A DNA stretch of 64,000 nucleotides from Microbacterium sp. SZ1 (GCF_002362255.1 NZ_LPVV01000003.1:186001-250000), one strand, 5' to 3'; positions 45,378 through 54,384 are shown, counted from the stretch's first letter. The notes: generated from the sequence alone by a model not told the origin. Made by a program: numbers and translations.

Positions 45378-46265
45378 CTAGAGGCGTTCCGCGAAGTCCT
45401 TCAGCCAGGGCCGAAGCTCGGGCCCGAGGTCGTCACGGTCGGAGGCGAGCTGCACGATGGCCTTGATGTAGTCGACACGGTCTCCCGTGTCGTAGCGCCG
45501 CCCACGGAAGATCACGCCGGCGACCCCGGGACCGTTCGGGTCGGTCGCCAGTTCCTGCAGCGCGTCGGTCAGCTGGATCTCGCCGCCCTTGCCCGGCTCC
45601 GTGCGCTCGAGCACGTCGAATACGGATGCCGGCAGCACGTAGCGGCCGATGATGGCGAGGTTCGACGGGGCGTCCTCCTGTGCGGGCTTCTCGACGAGAC
45701 CGGTGACGCGCACGGCATCCGATCCCTCGAGCTCCTCGACGGCGGCGGCGCCGTACATGTGGATGTTGGCGGGGTCGACCTCCATGAGGGCGACGACGGC
45801 CGCACCGGTGCGCTCATGCTCGGCGATCATCTCGGTCAGCAGCGGGTCGCGCTCGTCCATGAGGTCGTCACCGAGCAGCACCGCGAACGAGCTGTCGCCG
45901 ACGTGAGTGCGCGCGCGGAGCACGGCGTGCCCGAGGCCCTTGGGCTCGCCCTGACGAACGAAGTGGATGTCGGCGAGGTCGCTCGACTTCATGACGCGCT
46001 CGAGGCGCCCGGTGTCGCCCTTCTCCATGAGCTTCACCTCGAGCTCCGGCACCGAGTCGAAGTGGTTCGAGATCGCGTTCTTGTTGCGCCCGATGATGAC
46101 GAGGATGTCCTCGATGCCCGCATTCGCCGCTTCCTCGACGACGTACTGGATCGCCGGCTTGTCGACGACGGGGAGCATCTCCTTCGGCATCGCCTTCGTC
46201 GCCGGCAGGAATCGTGTTCCCAATCCGGCTGCGGGGATCACGGCTTTCATCTTCTGGGTGCCCAT
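45378..46265 (-). CDS. galU: UTP--glucose-1-phosphate uridylyltransferase
   Basis: The 295-residue nucleotidyltransferase has IPAAGLGTRFLPATKAMPKEM (UTP and Mg binding; only the first part is quoted in families), VDKPAIQYVVEE, and LVEKPAQEDAPSNLAIIGRY. It makes UDP-glucose for cell-surface polymers and glycolipids. Full length for the family. It is divergent from the folate gene, with both starts only 39 bp apart. Confidence 0.97.
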   Translation of the reverse strand: MGTQKMKAVIPAAGLGTRFLPATKAMPKEMLPVVDKPAIQYVVEEAANAGIEDILVIIGRNKNAISNHFDSVPELEVKLMEKGDTGRLERVMKSSDLADIHFVRQGEPKGLGHAVLRARTHVGDSSFAVLLGDDLMDERDPLLTEMIAEHERTGAAVVALMEVDPANIHMYGAAAVEELEGSDAVRVTGLVEKPAQEDAPSNLAIIGRYVLPASVFDVLERTEPGKGGEIQLTDALQELATDPNGPGVAGVIFRGRRYDTGDRVDYIKAIVQLASDRDDLGPELRPWLKDFAERL

Positions 46266-46271
46266 CCCCTC

Positions 46272-46298
46272 AGCCTAGCGGGCGCACCGCCGTAGACT
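46272..46298. promoter_or_regulatory. back-to-back leaderless promoters of galU and the folate gene
   Basis: Minus strand: TAGGCT (46272-46277) lies 6 nt before the galU ATG. Plus strand: TAGACT (46293-46298) lies 6 nt before the ATG at 46305. The whole divergent spacer is 39 bp, too short for a longer leader on either side. Confidence 0.6.
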
Positions 46299-46304
46299 CT
46301 GAGC

Positions 46305-46901
46305 ATGGCGAACGACGTCGAGCACGAGAAGCGCGCACTCCGCGCGGAACTCCGCGAGCGGCGACAGCTGCTGAGCGATGCACAGCGCGAGAGCGCGGCA
46401 TCCGCCATCGCCGAACGGCTGGACGACCTCATCGCCGAGCTCGGCGCCGCGTCCATCTCGTGCTTCCTGTCGACCACGACCGAACCGGGCACCAGGGAGT
46501 TCGTGAAGGCGGCCGTGCGCCGAGGCATCCGCGTGCTGCTCCCCGTCACCCGCGCGGACGGACTCCTCGACTGGGCCGTCGCGAGCGACGACGACGAGAT
46601 CTCCGAGGGCCTGTTCGGACTGCCCGAGCCCACCGGCGAGGTCCTCGGTCCGATCGCCGTCAACGACGTCGATCTCATGATCATCCCCGCCGCAGCCGTC
46701 GACCGCACCGGCATGCGCATGGGGTGGGGTCGCGGCTACTTCGACAAGACCATCGGCTCGATGGAGAAATGCCCTCCTGTCTACGCCGTGATCTATGATT
46801 CCGAGGTGCTCGACTCCCTGCCGCGCGAGGTGCACGACCAGCCGGTGAACGGTGTCGTGACACCGACCCAGACTCTTCTCCTGTCGCCGACGCGACGCTG
46901 A
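46305..46901 (+). CDS. 5-formyltetrahydrofolate cyclo-ligase
   Basis: The 198-residue protein converts 5-formyl-THF to 5,10-methenyl-THF using ATP. It has the N-terminal KRALRAELRERRQLLS, the central LLPVTRADGLLDW and the C-terminal ATP-binding signature GMRMGWGRGYFDK. It is followed 15 bp later by the FmdB-like gene and then mscL on the same strand. Confidence 0.95.
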   Translation: MANDVEHEKRALRAELRERRQLLSDAQRESAASAIAERLDDLIAELGAASISCFLSTTTEPGTREFVKAAVRRGIRVLLPVTRADGLLDWAVASDDDEISEGLFGLPEPTGEVLGPIAVNDVDLMIIPAAAVDRTGMRMGWGRGYFDKTIGSMEKCPPVYAVIYDSEVLDSLPREVHDQPVNGVVTPTQTLLLSPTRR

Positions 46902-46916
46902 CCGACGAGGACCCCC

Positions 46917-47189
46917 ATGCCCACCTACGCCTATGCCTGCCGCTCCTGCGGCCACGCCTTCGACGCCGTGCAGAGCTTCTCCGACGACGCGCTGACGGTC
47001 TGCCCTGAGTGCGGAGGCGAGCTGCGCAAGCAGTACGGATCGATCGGCGTGACCTTCAACGGATCCGGCTTCTATCGCACCGACTCGCGAGGCGGCTCTG
47101 GAGCGAAGAAGGATGCTTCGGCATCATCGAAGTCTGAGTCGTCATCGAGCACGACCGCGGCGCCTGCTGCGGCACCCGCCTCTTCCTGA
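46917..47189 (+). CDS. FmdB family zinc-ribbon protein
   Basis: The 90-residue protein opens MPTYAYACRSCGHAFDAVQ and has two CxxC pairs (C8/C11 and C29/C32) forming a zinc ribbon, followed by a Ser/Ala-rich flexible tail from about residue 58. FmdB domains are regulatory zinc ribbons of unclear target. Short spacing to the folate gene and mscL suggests one operon. Confidence 0.93.
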   Translation: MPTYAYACRSCGHAFDAVQSFSDDALTVCPECGGELRKQYGSIGVTFNGSGFYRTDSRGGSGAKKDASASSKSESSSSTTAAPAAAPASS

Positions 47190-47213
47190 CGCACGACCGA
47201 TCGGAGAACTCTC

Positions 47214-47639
47214 ATGCTCAAAGGCTTCAAGGACTTCCTGCTCCGCGGCAACGTGATCGACCTGGCCGTCGCCGTCGTGATCGGCACGGCGTTCACGGCG
47301 ATCGTCACCGCCGTCGTGAACAGCCTCATCAATCCGCTCGTGGCCCTCTTCTTCGAGGCCGACGCCGCCGGCGACTTCGGCCCGACGGTGAAGAACATCT
47401 ACGGGAACGACGTCACCTTCCCGCTCGGCGATCTGATCTCCGCGGTCATCAGCTTCCTCGCCGTTGCCGCGGTCGTGTACTTCGTCTTCGTGCTCCCCAT
47501 GAACACGTTCAAGGCCCACGTCGAGGCGCGCAAGGGCACCCCGGCCGAGGAGCCGCAGGAGGAGCCGGCAGCGGCGACCGAGACCGAGCTGCTCATCGAG
47601 ATCCGCGACCTGCTCGCGCGCAACAGCGCCCGGGAGTGA
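47214..47639 (+). CDS. mscL: large-conductance mechanosensitive channel
   Basis: The 141-residue protein starts MLKGFKDFLLRGNVIDLAVA, the conserved N-terminal helix plus TM1 of MscL. TM2 (ISFLAVAAVVYFVFVLPMN) follows a periplasmic loop, and the cytoplasmic tail ends with a helical bundle LLIEIRDLLAR. It opens under membrane tension to release solutes during osmotic downshock. Confidence 0.97.
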   Translation: MLKGFKDFLLRGNVIDLAVAVVIGTAFTAIVTAVVNSLINPLVALFFEADAAGDFGPTVKNIYGNDVTFPLGDLISAVISFLAVAAVVYFVFVLPMNTFKAHVEARKGTPAEEPQEEPAAATETELLIEIRDLLARNSARE

Positions 47640-47664
47640 TGCCCGCCGGGCGGCAGAGCGCCGC

Positions 47665-47877
47665 TCAATAGTGCGGCGGCACGTCTCCGAGCATCCGCTC
47701 GTCGTTCGGACCCCTCGGCCCCCGGGGGGCGGATGCCGGTGACTGCCGCCGCTCCGCCGTCTCTGGGGCCGGGTCGGACCCGGAGACGGGCGTCAGGCGC
47801 GCGCGACGGGAGCCCGGCACGCGGACGACCTTCTGCCGCTGATCGCCCTGCTCACCCTGCTCGGGGTCGTCAGCCAT
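47665..47877 (-). CDS. small hydrophilic protein of unknown function
   Basis: The 70-residue product MADDPEQGEQGDQRQKVVRV is Pro/Arg/Ser-rich and likely disordered, ending in MLGDVPPHY. It overlaps the end of the large helicase-like gene by 8 bp, which fits a co-translated small partner. There is no recognisable domain. The C-terminal end and start position agree with similar short genes I recall beside this helicase in related genomes, but this is not verified. Confidence 0.55.
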   Translation of the reverse strand: MADDPEQGEQGDQRQKVVRVPGSRRARLTPVSGSDPAPETAERRQSPASAPRGPRGPNDERMLGDVPPHY

Positions 47878-50800
47878 TGCGGGGGTCGACGATGTCGATC
47901 GGCTGCGTGTCGTCCTCGGCGCGCGGAGCCGACGGTGAGATGCCGAGGACTCCGGCGATGCGGGTCGCCGCGGTGACCGGGTCGCTGTAGAGATCGAAGG
48001 CGTGAACGCGCACGTAGTGCCAGCCGAGGCGGCGGAGCACGTGCGGCCTCAGCCGCAGGGTCTCGCGCAGCGACTCGCCGCGGGTCTCGGGGTCGCACTC
48101 GATGACGACGGCCTTGCCGCCGTGCTGCGCGACGAGCGGCAGCAGGCCGCGGTAGTCGACGTCGACCGCCGCGCCGAGACGACGGAGCTCGCGCGCGAGG
48201 GCGAGGGTCAGCGGATCGGCGAGGTCCTCCAGTCGGGCGTCGCGGCTGCGCGAGGCGAGGCCGCCGAGGATCGACATGAGCGTCGCCGCGCCGTACTCCA
48301 GACGCCCGTCGTCGAACGCCGACGGGCGGATCGACGACACGATCACCATGGATCGCCGAGCGCGGGTCATACCGACGGTCAGGAGCCTCTCGCCGTCGGG
48401 GGTCGACAGGTCGCCGAAGTCGCTCAGGACGCGGCCGTGCTTGGTGAGGCCGAAGCCGAGCGACAGGATCACCCGGTCGCGGCTCTCCGCCACGGACTCC
48501 TCGAGCGTGAGGACGGCGAAGGGCTCTGCGGTGTCGCGACCGACGAAGTCCGCCACGTCGGAGCGCCCGGCGAACGCCGAGGTCACGGCGGCGCGCACCC
48601 GCTCGGCGTGGCGCCGACTGGCCGTGACGACCATGAGCGACTCCTCCGGGCGGTGCACGGCGTGCTCGACGACCAGGGTCACCACGCGGGCGACCTCGGC
48701 GTCGGGACTCTCGACCGCGCCCGAGATCGGATCCGGAGCCCCGGTGCCGCCCTCGACGTAATCCACGGTCAGGCTGCCGCGTCCGAGGTACGACCCTGCC
48801 CACGGCAGCGACACGATCTCGCCGCCGTAGAAGGCGTCGTTGATCAGCTCGGCGAGGTCCTCGCCGCCGGCGCGGTAGCTGCGCGTCAGCGTCATCACCG
48901 GAAGCAGTGCGGACAGGCGCTCGAACACCGAGACGGCGTCGAAAGGCACCTCCGCCTCCCACGTCACGTCCGGGTCGACCGCGATGTGGAACGGGGTGGG
49001 CCGCTGCGTCACCGGGTCGCCGAACGCCACGACCTGGCGAGCGCGCCGGATCGCCGGTGCGGCTTCAGCGAGGTTGATGGCAGCGGCATCCACCAGGAGC
49101 ACGGTGTCGAACTCGACGGAGTCGGGGATCTCGGGCACCAGGTAGGGCGAGGAGATCCACACCGGCGCGAGCACGTCGACGAGGGTCGGCGCAGCGCTGA
49201 CGATCTCGGCGGTGGTCGAGCTCGCCTGCTTGAGCGCGCTGCGCAGGTGCTGCGATTGCTGCGGCTCGTCGACGATGGCGATCTTCCACTGGTTCGCGAG
49301 CTGCCACGCCAGGAGCGGTCCTGCCATCGCGGCGTGGGCCTCGTCGACGAGACGGAAGTCGCGCTCGAGACGATCGACGACGGCGGTGTTCGCGCCGAGC
49401 AGCGAACGGTCGTCCTGCAGCGCCCGCTCGAGGAGCGACTGCCACCACGCGAACTCGAGTTCGTCGCCGACGCGGGCCTCCGACACGTGCCGCACCGAGA
49501 GTTCGGCCAGCAGGGGCTCCAGGCCGAGCTCGGCGAGACGGTCGCGCAGCTGCGCGCGCTCGACGAGGTTGTCGAACACGTCGGACTTCGCCGCGAGACC
49601 CGCGAGCATCCGCACGAGTCGCGCCACCGGGAGCGACGCCAGCGGTTCGCGACGGCCCAGAGCGGCGTCGAGCTCGGACAGTTCAGCGGCGACGCGCTGC
49701 CAGGAGGAATACACCTCAGCGAGCCCTAGGGGTATCTCCGGGGCGACCCCGGCATCGACGCACCGCTGCCACTGGGTCCGCTGTGCTTGGATGCGCAGCA
49801 GCGCCTCGTGCATCTCGGTGATGTGCACGCCCGGTCGCACGTACTCCTTGGCGAGTCGGCGGAGACGACGGCGGTTCGCGCTCGACATCCCCGGAGAGTC
49901 GCGTCGCGATCCGTGCGCCTGGATGAGCTCGCCCAGCGGTCGTTCGAAGACGGTCGGGCTGAACCGGTCGAGAGTGTCCCGGATCCCCTGCAGGAGACGC
50001 AGGTACTCCCCCAGCTCGTCGATGGTCGAGAAGGGGCGCATGTGCGTCTGGGCGATCAGGGCGTAGCCGCGCTCGAGAAGCGCGGGCACGCTGTCGGCGT
50101 GCAGACGCCCGGCGAGCTCGTGCGCCGCACGCGCGGCTTCGGTGCTCGTGAAGGTGACGCCGTACCAGGGGGAGTCGTCGGGACCGAAGCGGAACTCGCC
50201 CAGGCGCGCTGCCTGTGCGAGGGCCGATGCCGCGGCCGACCGATCGCCGGCGAGGCGCCGAAGCGTCTCGGCGCTGAGCCGGGCGGTCGTGGACGGCGGA
50301 TGCGGGAGCGACGCCAGCCTCGTCAGGTGCCGGGTCGCGTCGAGGACGGAGGCGTCGGTGCCCACGGCGGGCGCGGTGAGCGCGCGCCGATAGTCGCGCA
50401 GCACCGTGCGCAGCCGCACGAGCGCGTCGTCGACATCGCTGACCTTCGGCGCAGTGGCCTTCTCATTCCGACCGATCGCGCGGACGAGATCCCGCCGGAC
50501 ACTCGCGGGCGAGACCGCCAGGCTGTCCAGGCCGATGCCGGAGAGGCGGTGCCGCACGCCGTCGAGCGTCGACCGTCGGGCCGACACCACGAGCACGCGC
50601 TTGCCGTTGCGCACGAGCTCTCCGAGCGCGTTGATGACCGTCTGGGTGCCGCCGGTTCCCGGCAGGGTGGCGACCGTCAGCGAGTGACCGGCGGCGATGC
50701 GGGCCAGCACGGCCTCCTGCTCGGCATCCGCGTCGAGGAGCAGGTTGTCGGACGCGGGGGCGCGGTCGTCGGGACCCGTGTGATGAGGCGCAGGTCGGCG

Positions 50801-51565
50801 CGCGGAGACCTGTTCGCGGTCGCCGACGTGACCGCCGAGCGCGTTGAGGACGTGGTGATCGAGGTTCACCGCGTCCCGCGACATCGCTCCGCCGACATCG
50901 GCGAACGTCGAGACGACGAGCCTCGGCGTGACCGAGAACGTGTCGATGGAGCGCGTGATGCCGCGCAGGCTGTCGATCACGGGCTGCGGCTTGAAGATCC
51001 CGCCGTCGTAGGCGAGAGCGGCGAGCGCTGCGGCGTCGATCGAGATGCCGAAGTGCTCGCGTGCGATGCGCACGAGCTCGGGGTTGACCTCGAACGACCC
51101 CTGCAGCTTCAGCTCGAAATCGGAGTGGTGCCTGCGGATGGCGAGCGGCCTCAGGAGGACCGGGGCGGCGAAGTCCGCTCCCCCGATGCGCCAGCCGGCG
51201 ACGCCGACGGCGAGGTGCACGGCCTCGATGCCCCGCACCGTGCGCAGCTCGGTGTTCTTGGCGGTGATCCGCTCCGCGGCGAGTCGAGCGGTGCGGAGGC
51301 CGACCTCGTCGCGGAAGAGGTTCGACAGCAGCGTCGACTTGCCCGTGATGAACTGGGGCAGGCTGCCCGGATGGGCCTTGGAGATGTCGATGCCGGACTC
51401 GACCGTGTCGCGGAACGTGACGAGCGGCGATGCTCCGCCGAGATCGGCGGCCTCTGCGCGCAGTCGAGTTCGCTCGGCCTCGGCCGCATGAGCGACCTGT
51501 ACACCGGATGCCGAGTCGTGCAGCTCGCCGAGGGTCACCGAGGCATCGTTCGCTGCGTCGTCCAC
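47870..51565 (-). CDS. DUF4011-type SF1 helicase-like protein with C-terminal REase-like domain (degenerate Walker motifs)
   Basis: The 1231-residue protein has an N-terminal DUF4011-like region (about 105-175: IEAVHLAVGVAGWR, LLRPLAIRR, VNPELV). An SF1/COG1112-like helicase core runs from a Q-motif-like segment at about 280 to VGMTRARRS (motif VI, about 1065). A C-terminal Vsr/MTES_1575-like nuclease fold (about 1110-1208) has AVDVDYRG and VVIECD. Walker A is GTGGTQT (about 303-309), lacking the Lys; Walker B is LLVDAAA, lacking the Glu. ATP hydrolysis is therefore doubtful although motif VI is kept. The GTG at 51565 follows GAAGG; a GTG 24 bp upstream is possible. Probably a nucleic-acid-binding defence or repair factor. 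Confidence 0.88.
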   Translation of the reverse strand: MDDAANDASVTLGELHDSASGVQVAHAAEAERTRLRAEAADLGGASPLVTFRDTVESGIDISKAHPGSLPQFITGKSTLLSNLFRDEVGLRTARLAAERITAKNTELRTVRGIEAVHLAVGVAGWRIGGADFAAPVLLRPLAIRRHHSDFELKLQGSFEVNPELVRIAREHFGISIDAAALAALAYDGGIFKPQPVIDSLRGITRSIDTFSVTPRLVVSTFADVGGAMSRDAVNLDHHVLNALGGHVGDREQVSARRPAPHHTGPDDRAPASDNLLLDADAEQEAVLARIAAGHSLTVATLPGTGGTQTVINALGELVRNGKRVLVVSARRSTLDGVRHRLSGIGLDSLAVSPASVRRDLVRAIGRNEKATAPKVSDVDDALVRLRTVLRDYRRALTAPAVGTDASVLDATRHLTRLASLPHPPSTTARLSAETLRRLAGDRSAAASALAQAARLGEFRFGPDDSPWYGVTFTSTEAARAAHELAGRLHADSVPALLERGYALIAQTHMRPFSTIDELGEYLRLLQGIRDTLDRFSPTVFERPLGELIQAHGSRRDSPGMSSANRRRLRRLAKEYVRPGVHITEMHEALLRIQAQRTQWQRCVDAGVAPEIPLGLAEVYSSWQRVAAELSELDAALGRREPLASLPVARLVRMLAGLAAKSDVFDNLVERAQLRDRLAELGLEPLLAELSVRHVSEARVGDELEFAWWQSLLERALQDDRSLLGANTAVVDRLERDFRLVDEAHAAMAGPLLAWQLANQWKIAIVDEPQQSQHLRSALKQASSTTAEIVSAAPTLVDVLAPVWISSPYLVPEIPDSVEFDTVLLVDAAAINLAEAAPAIRRARQVVAFGDPVTQRPTPFHIAVDPDVTWEAEVPFDAVSVFERLSALLPVMTLTRSYRAGGEDLAELINDAFYGGEIVSLPWAGSYLGRGSLTVDYVEGGTGAPDPISGAVESPDAEVARVVTLVVEHAVHRPEESLMVVTASRRHAERVRAAVTSAFAGRSDVADFVGRDTAEPFAVLTLEESVAESRDRVILSLGFGLTKHGRVLSDFGDLSTPDGERLLTVGMTRARRSMVIVSSIRPSAFDDGRLEYGAATLMSILGGLASRSRDARLEDLADPLTLALARELRRLGAAVDVDYRGLLPLVAQHGGKAVVIECDPETRGESLRETLRLRPHVLRRLGWHYVRVHAFDLYSDPVTAATRIAGVLGISPSAPRAEDDTQPIDIVDPRNG

Positions 51566-51772
51566 AGCCTTGCCTTCTCGTCGCCACACAACTCACACAT
51601 TAGGCGCGACCCGCCGCGACCGCGGTATCCCTGGCGGGTTTCACGGCATTTCAGGCCTGTCGGGCGGCTGCAAGCCCCACTCACTCCTTCTGCACGACGG
51701 GTCGACGCCGCAATCGATCCACGGAAGCCGTCGCACGAGCCGATCTCCTCGGCGCGACGAAGGCGGGGGCGT

Positions 51773-51778
51773 CAGGAT
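51773..51778 (+). promoter_or_regulatory. -10-like CAGGAT, leaderless start
   Basis: CAGGAT is followed by 6 nt and the ATG at 51785. Confidence 0.4.
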
Positions 51779-51784
51779 GGACCC

Positions 51785-52300
51785 ATGACCTTCCGCTACG
51801 ACTTCGCCCCCACGCCGTTCGGCGACGCGCTCGCGGTCTTCTCGGATCAGGGGATCGTGCGCTTCGACCTCTCCGAGGCGGCAGACCCCTCGGTTCCGTG
51901 GCTGCTCGAGAACGTGGCCCAGCAGTTGCAGGCGGCTCCCGAACCCGACCCCGGTGCCGCCGACGATCTGGTCTCCGTGCTCGACGACTACTTCGACGGC
52001 GTACCCGTGCGGTTCGATGAGCATCTGCCGTTCGACTGGCGCCTGACGTCGGGTTTCGCGCGGACGGCTCTGCAGGTGATCAGCGAGATCGAATGGGGGC
52101 AGACCCTGAGCTACGGCGAAGTCGCCGTTCTGGCCGGGCACCCGGGGGCGGCGCGCGCCGTGGGGACGGCCTGCCGCCACACCCCTTTCTCGATCATCGT
52201 CCCGGTGCATCGGGTCGTGCGGGCGGACGGAACACCCGGCCACTACGGTGCGCACCCCGAGCGCAAGCGGTACCTGCTCGACCTCGAGTCCCAGGGGTGA
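51785..52300 (+). CDS. O6-methylguanine-DNA methyltransferase homologue lacking the active-site Cys (alkyltransferase-like)
   Basis: The 171-residue protein has the N-terminal RNase-H-like domain and C-terminal DNA-binding domain of Ogt/MGMT. Conserved features are present: FARTALQVISEIEWGQTLSY (HTH, Y110), GHPGAARAVGTAC with the Arg finger R124, and GHYGAHPERKRYLLDLE. The active-site motif PCHRV is PVHRV: V141 (codon GTG) replaces the alkyl-accepting Cys. Proteins with this loss (ATLs) flag O6-alkylguanine for nucleotide excision repair, though most have Trp and lack the N-terminal domain. It is divergent from the helicase-like gene. Confidence 0.9.
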   Translation: MTFRYDFAPTPFGDALAVFSDQGIVRFDLSEAADPSVPWLLENVAQQLQAAPEPDPGAADDLVSVLDDYFDGVPVRFDEHLPFDWRLTSGFARTALQVISEIEWGQTLSYGEVAVLAGHPGAARAVGTACRHTPFSIIVPVHRVVRADGTPGHYGAHPERKRYLLDLESQG

Positions 52301-52318
52301 CCCCGCTCCGGTAAGACG

Positions 52319-52355
52319 GCGTGGACCCCGGCGTGTAGGCCGCCGGGGTCCACGC
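52319..52355. terminator. bidirectional terminator hairpin
   Basis: A perfect 15-bp stem (arm GCGTGGACCCCGGCG) encloses the loop TGTAGGC, between the convergent methyltransferase-like and symporter genes. Confidence 0.85.
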
Positions 52356-52402
52356 AATCGTCAGCGTCTATCGAAGAGCGATCTATCAGGGCGGAGAGTC
52401 GG

Positions 52403-54040
52403 TCAGTGATCCACCGCCTTCTCGGCCCCGAAGCCCGTGAGCGAGCGCACCTCCATCTCGGCGGCGAGCTGTGGCGATTCCTTCGTCCTGCTCGTCACGG
52501 TGCCGAGCCAGCCGAGGAAGAAGCCGAGCGGGATGGACACGATGCCCGGGTTGTTCATCGGCCATAGGACGATGTCGATGCCGGGGATCATCGAGGTCGG
52601 CGACCCCGAGAAGACCGGCGACAGCACGATGAGGATGATCGCCGCTCCGAGACCGCCGTACATGCTCCACACGGCACCTCGGGTGGTGAAGCGACGCCAG
52701 AAGAGCGAGAACAGGATCGTCGGCAGGTTGGCCGAGGCCGCGACCGCGAAGGCGAGGGCGACGAGGAAGGCGATGTTCTGCCCCTGCGCGCCGATACCGC
52801 CGACGATCGCGAGGATGCCGATCACGACCACCGTGCGACGGGCGACGCGCACCTCCCCGTTCGGATCCGGTTCGACGGCGTTGCCCGCGGCATCCCTCTT
52901 CCCCTTCTGGATGACATTCGCATAGATGTCGTGCGCGAAGGACGCAGCCGCCGTGATCGTGAGTCCGGCCACCACGGCCAGGATCGTGGCGAACGCCACG
53001 GCCGAGATGAAGCCGAGCAGCACAGGCCCGCCGAGGTACAGCGCGAGCAGCGGTGCCGCGGAGTTCGGTCCGCCGGGGGCGGCGGCGATGACATCCGCGC
53101 CCACCAGGGCGCCGGCACCGTAGCCCAGCACGAGCGTCAGCAGGTAGAAGCCGCCGATGAGCCAGATCGCCCACACGACGGAACGGCGGGCCTCCTTCGC
53201 CGTCGGCACGGTGTAGAAGCGCATCAGCACATGCGGAAGACCGGCTGTACCGAGCACGAGCGCCATACCCAGCGACAGGAAGTCCCAGGGATTCGCGCCG
53301 TACTGCAGCCCCGGGCCGAGGATCGCCTCTCCCTTGTCGGAGTTCGCGACGGCCGCCTCCAGGAGCGTGTTGAGGTTGAAGCCGTTGATCGCGAGCACCC
53401 AGATCGTCATGGCGAGCGCGCCGCCGATCAGCAGGAAGGCCTTCACGATCTGGACCCAGGTCGTGCCCTTCATGCCGCCGATGAGCACGTAGACGATCAT
53501 CAGCACACCCACGACGGCGATCACGATGGACTGGCCGACTCGCCCGTCGATGCCGAGCAGAAGCGAGACCAGGCCGCCGGCCCCCGCCATCTGTGCGAGC
53601 AGATAGAAGAAGCACACCGCCAGCGTCGTGATCGCCGCAGCCATGCGCACGGGACGCTGCTTCAATCGGAACGACAGCACGTCGGCCATCGTGAACTTCC
53701 CGGTGTTGCGCATGAGCTCCGCGACGAGCAGCAGCGCCACCAGCCAGGCGACGAGGAATCCGATCGAATACAGGAAGCCGTCGTACCCGTTGATCGCGAT
53801 CGCTCCGCAGATGCCCAGGAAGGACGCGGCGGAGAGATAGTCACCCGCGATCGCGAATCCGTTCTGCGGGCCGGTGAAAGAACGCCCCGCGGCGTAATAG
53901 TCCGCAGCCGTCTTGTTGTTCCTGCTCGCCCGGATGACGATGAAGAGCGTCACGGCGACGAAGGCGACGAAGATCGAGATGTTCAGGATCGGGTTGCTCT
54001 CGACGGCGAGCGATTCGCTCGCCGCGTGCACGGCGCTCAT
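52403..54040 (-). CDS. actP: sodium:solute symporter, cation/acetate type
   Basis: The 545-residue protein has about 13 transmembrane helices and the SSS family motif in AADYYAAGRSFTGPQNGFAIAGDYLSAASFLG, quoted here as two parts AADYYAAGRSF and GDYLSAASFLG. GTAGLPHVLMRFYTVPTAKEA is characteristic of ActP. It imports acetate or a similar short carboxylate with Na+. The DUF485 gene overlaps its start by 4 bp, the usual yjcH-actP pairing. Confidence 0.94.
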   Translation of the reverse strand: MSAVHAASESLAVESNPILNISIFVAFVAVTLFIVIRASRNNKTAADYYAAGRSFTGPQNGFAIAGDYLSAASFLGICGAIAINGYDGFLYSIGFLVAWLVALLLVAELMRNTGKFTMADVLSFRLKQRPVRMAAAITTLAVCFFYLLAQMAGAGGLVSLLLGIDGRVGQSIVIAVVGVLMIVYVLIGGMKGTTWVQIVKAFLLIGGALAMTIWVLAINGFNLNTLLEAAVANSDKGEAILGPGLQYGANPWDFLSLGMALVLGTAGLPHVLMRFYTVPTAKEARRSVVWAIWLIGGFYLLTLVLGYGAGALVGADVIAAAPGGPNSAAPLLALYLGGPVLLGFISAVAFATILAVVAGLTITAAASFAHDIYANVIQKGKRDAAGNAVEPDPNGEVRVARRTVVVIGILAIVGGIGAQGQNIAFLVALAFAVAASANLPTILFSLFWRRFTTRGAVWSMYGGLGAAIILIVLSPVFSGSPTSMIPGIDIVLWPMNNPGIVSIPLGFFLGWLGTVTSRTKESPQLAAEMEVRSLTGFGAEKAVDH

Positions 54041-54384
54041 GCCTCACCCTGCGCATTCTCGAGATCCTCGCGGATCTCGCTGGCGATCGGGTCGAGCCGT
54101 CTATTCGCGAATGCGACGTATCCCATCGTGATGGCGAAGGTCGTCACGAACTGGCCGAGCCCGAACAGAAGGCCGACCGTGATATCTCCCCAGACGCGCT
54201 GCGCCATGAATTCCGTGGCGAATGCCGCGAGCAGGACGTACACGAAGTACCAGATGAGGAAGAACGCTGCGAGCGGGAAGATGAATGATCGCTGCGTCCG
54301 TTTGAGGGTACGGAATCGAGAGGACTGCTCGACGGCGATGTAATCGATCGCTCCCGCCGAATCCGCCGTTGTGTGGTCGCTCAT
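54037..54384 (-). CDS. DUF485 membrane protein (YjcH-like partner of ActP)
   Basis: The 115-residue protein has two transmembrane helices (FPLAAFFLIWYFVYVLLAAF and TVGLLFGLGQFVTTFAITMG), flanked by RTLKRTQRSFI, a DUF485 signature. AAGGAGGCCCC before the ATG at 54384 supports this start over an upstream codon. DUF485 proteins are coded before acetate symporters and probably assist them. Confidence 0.93.
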   Translation of the reverse strand: MSDHTTADSAGAIDYIAVEQSSRFRTLKRTQRSFIFPLAAFFLIWYFVYVLLAAFATEFMAQRVWGDITVGLLFGLGQFVTTFAITMGYVAFANRRLDPIASEIREDLENAQGEA

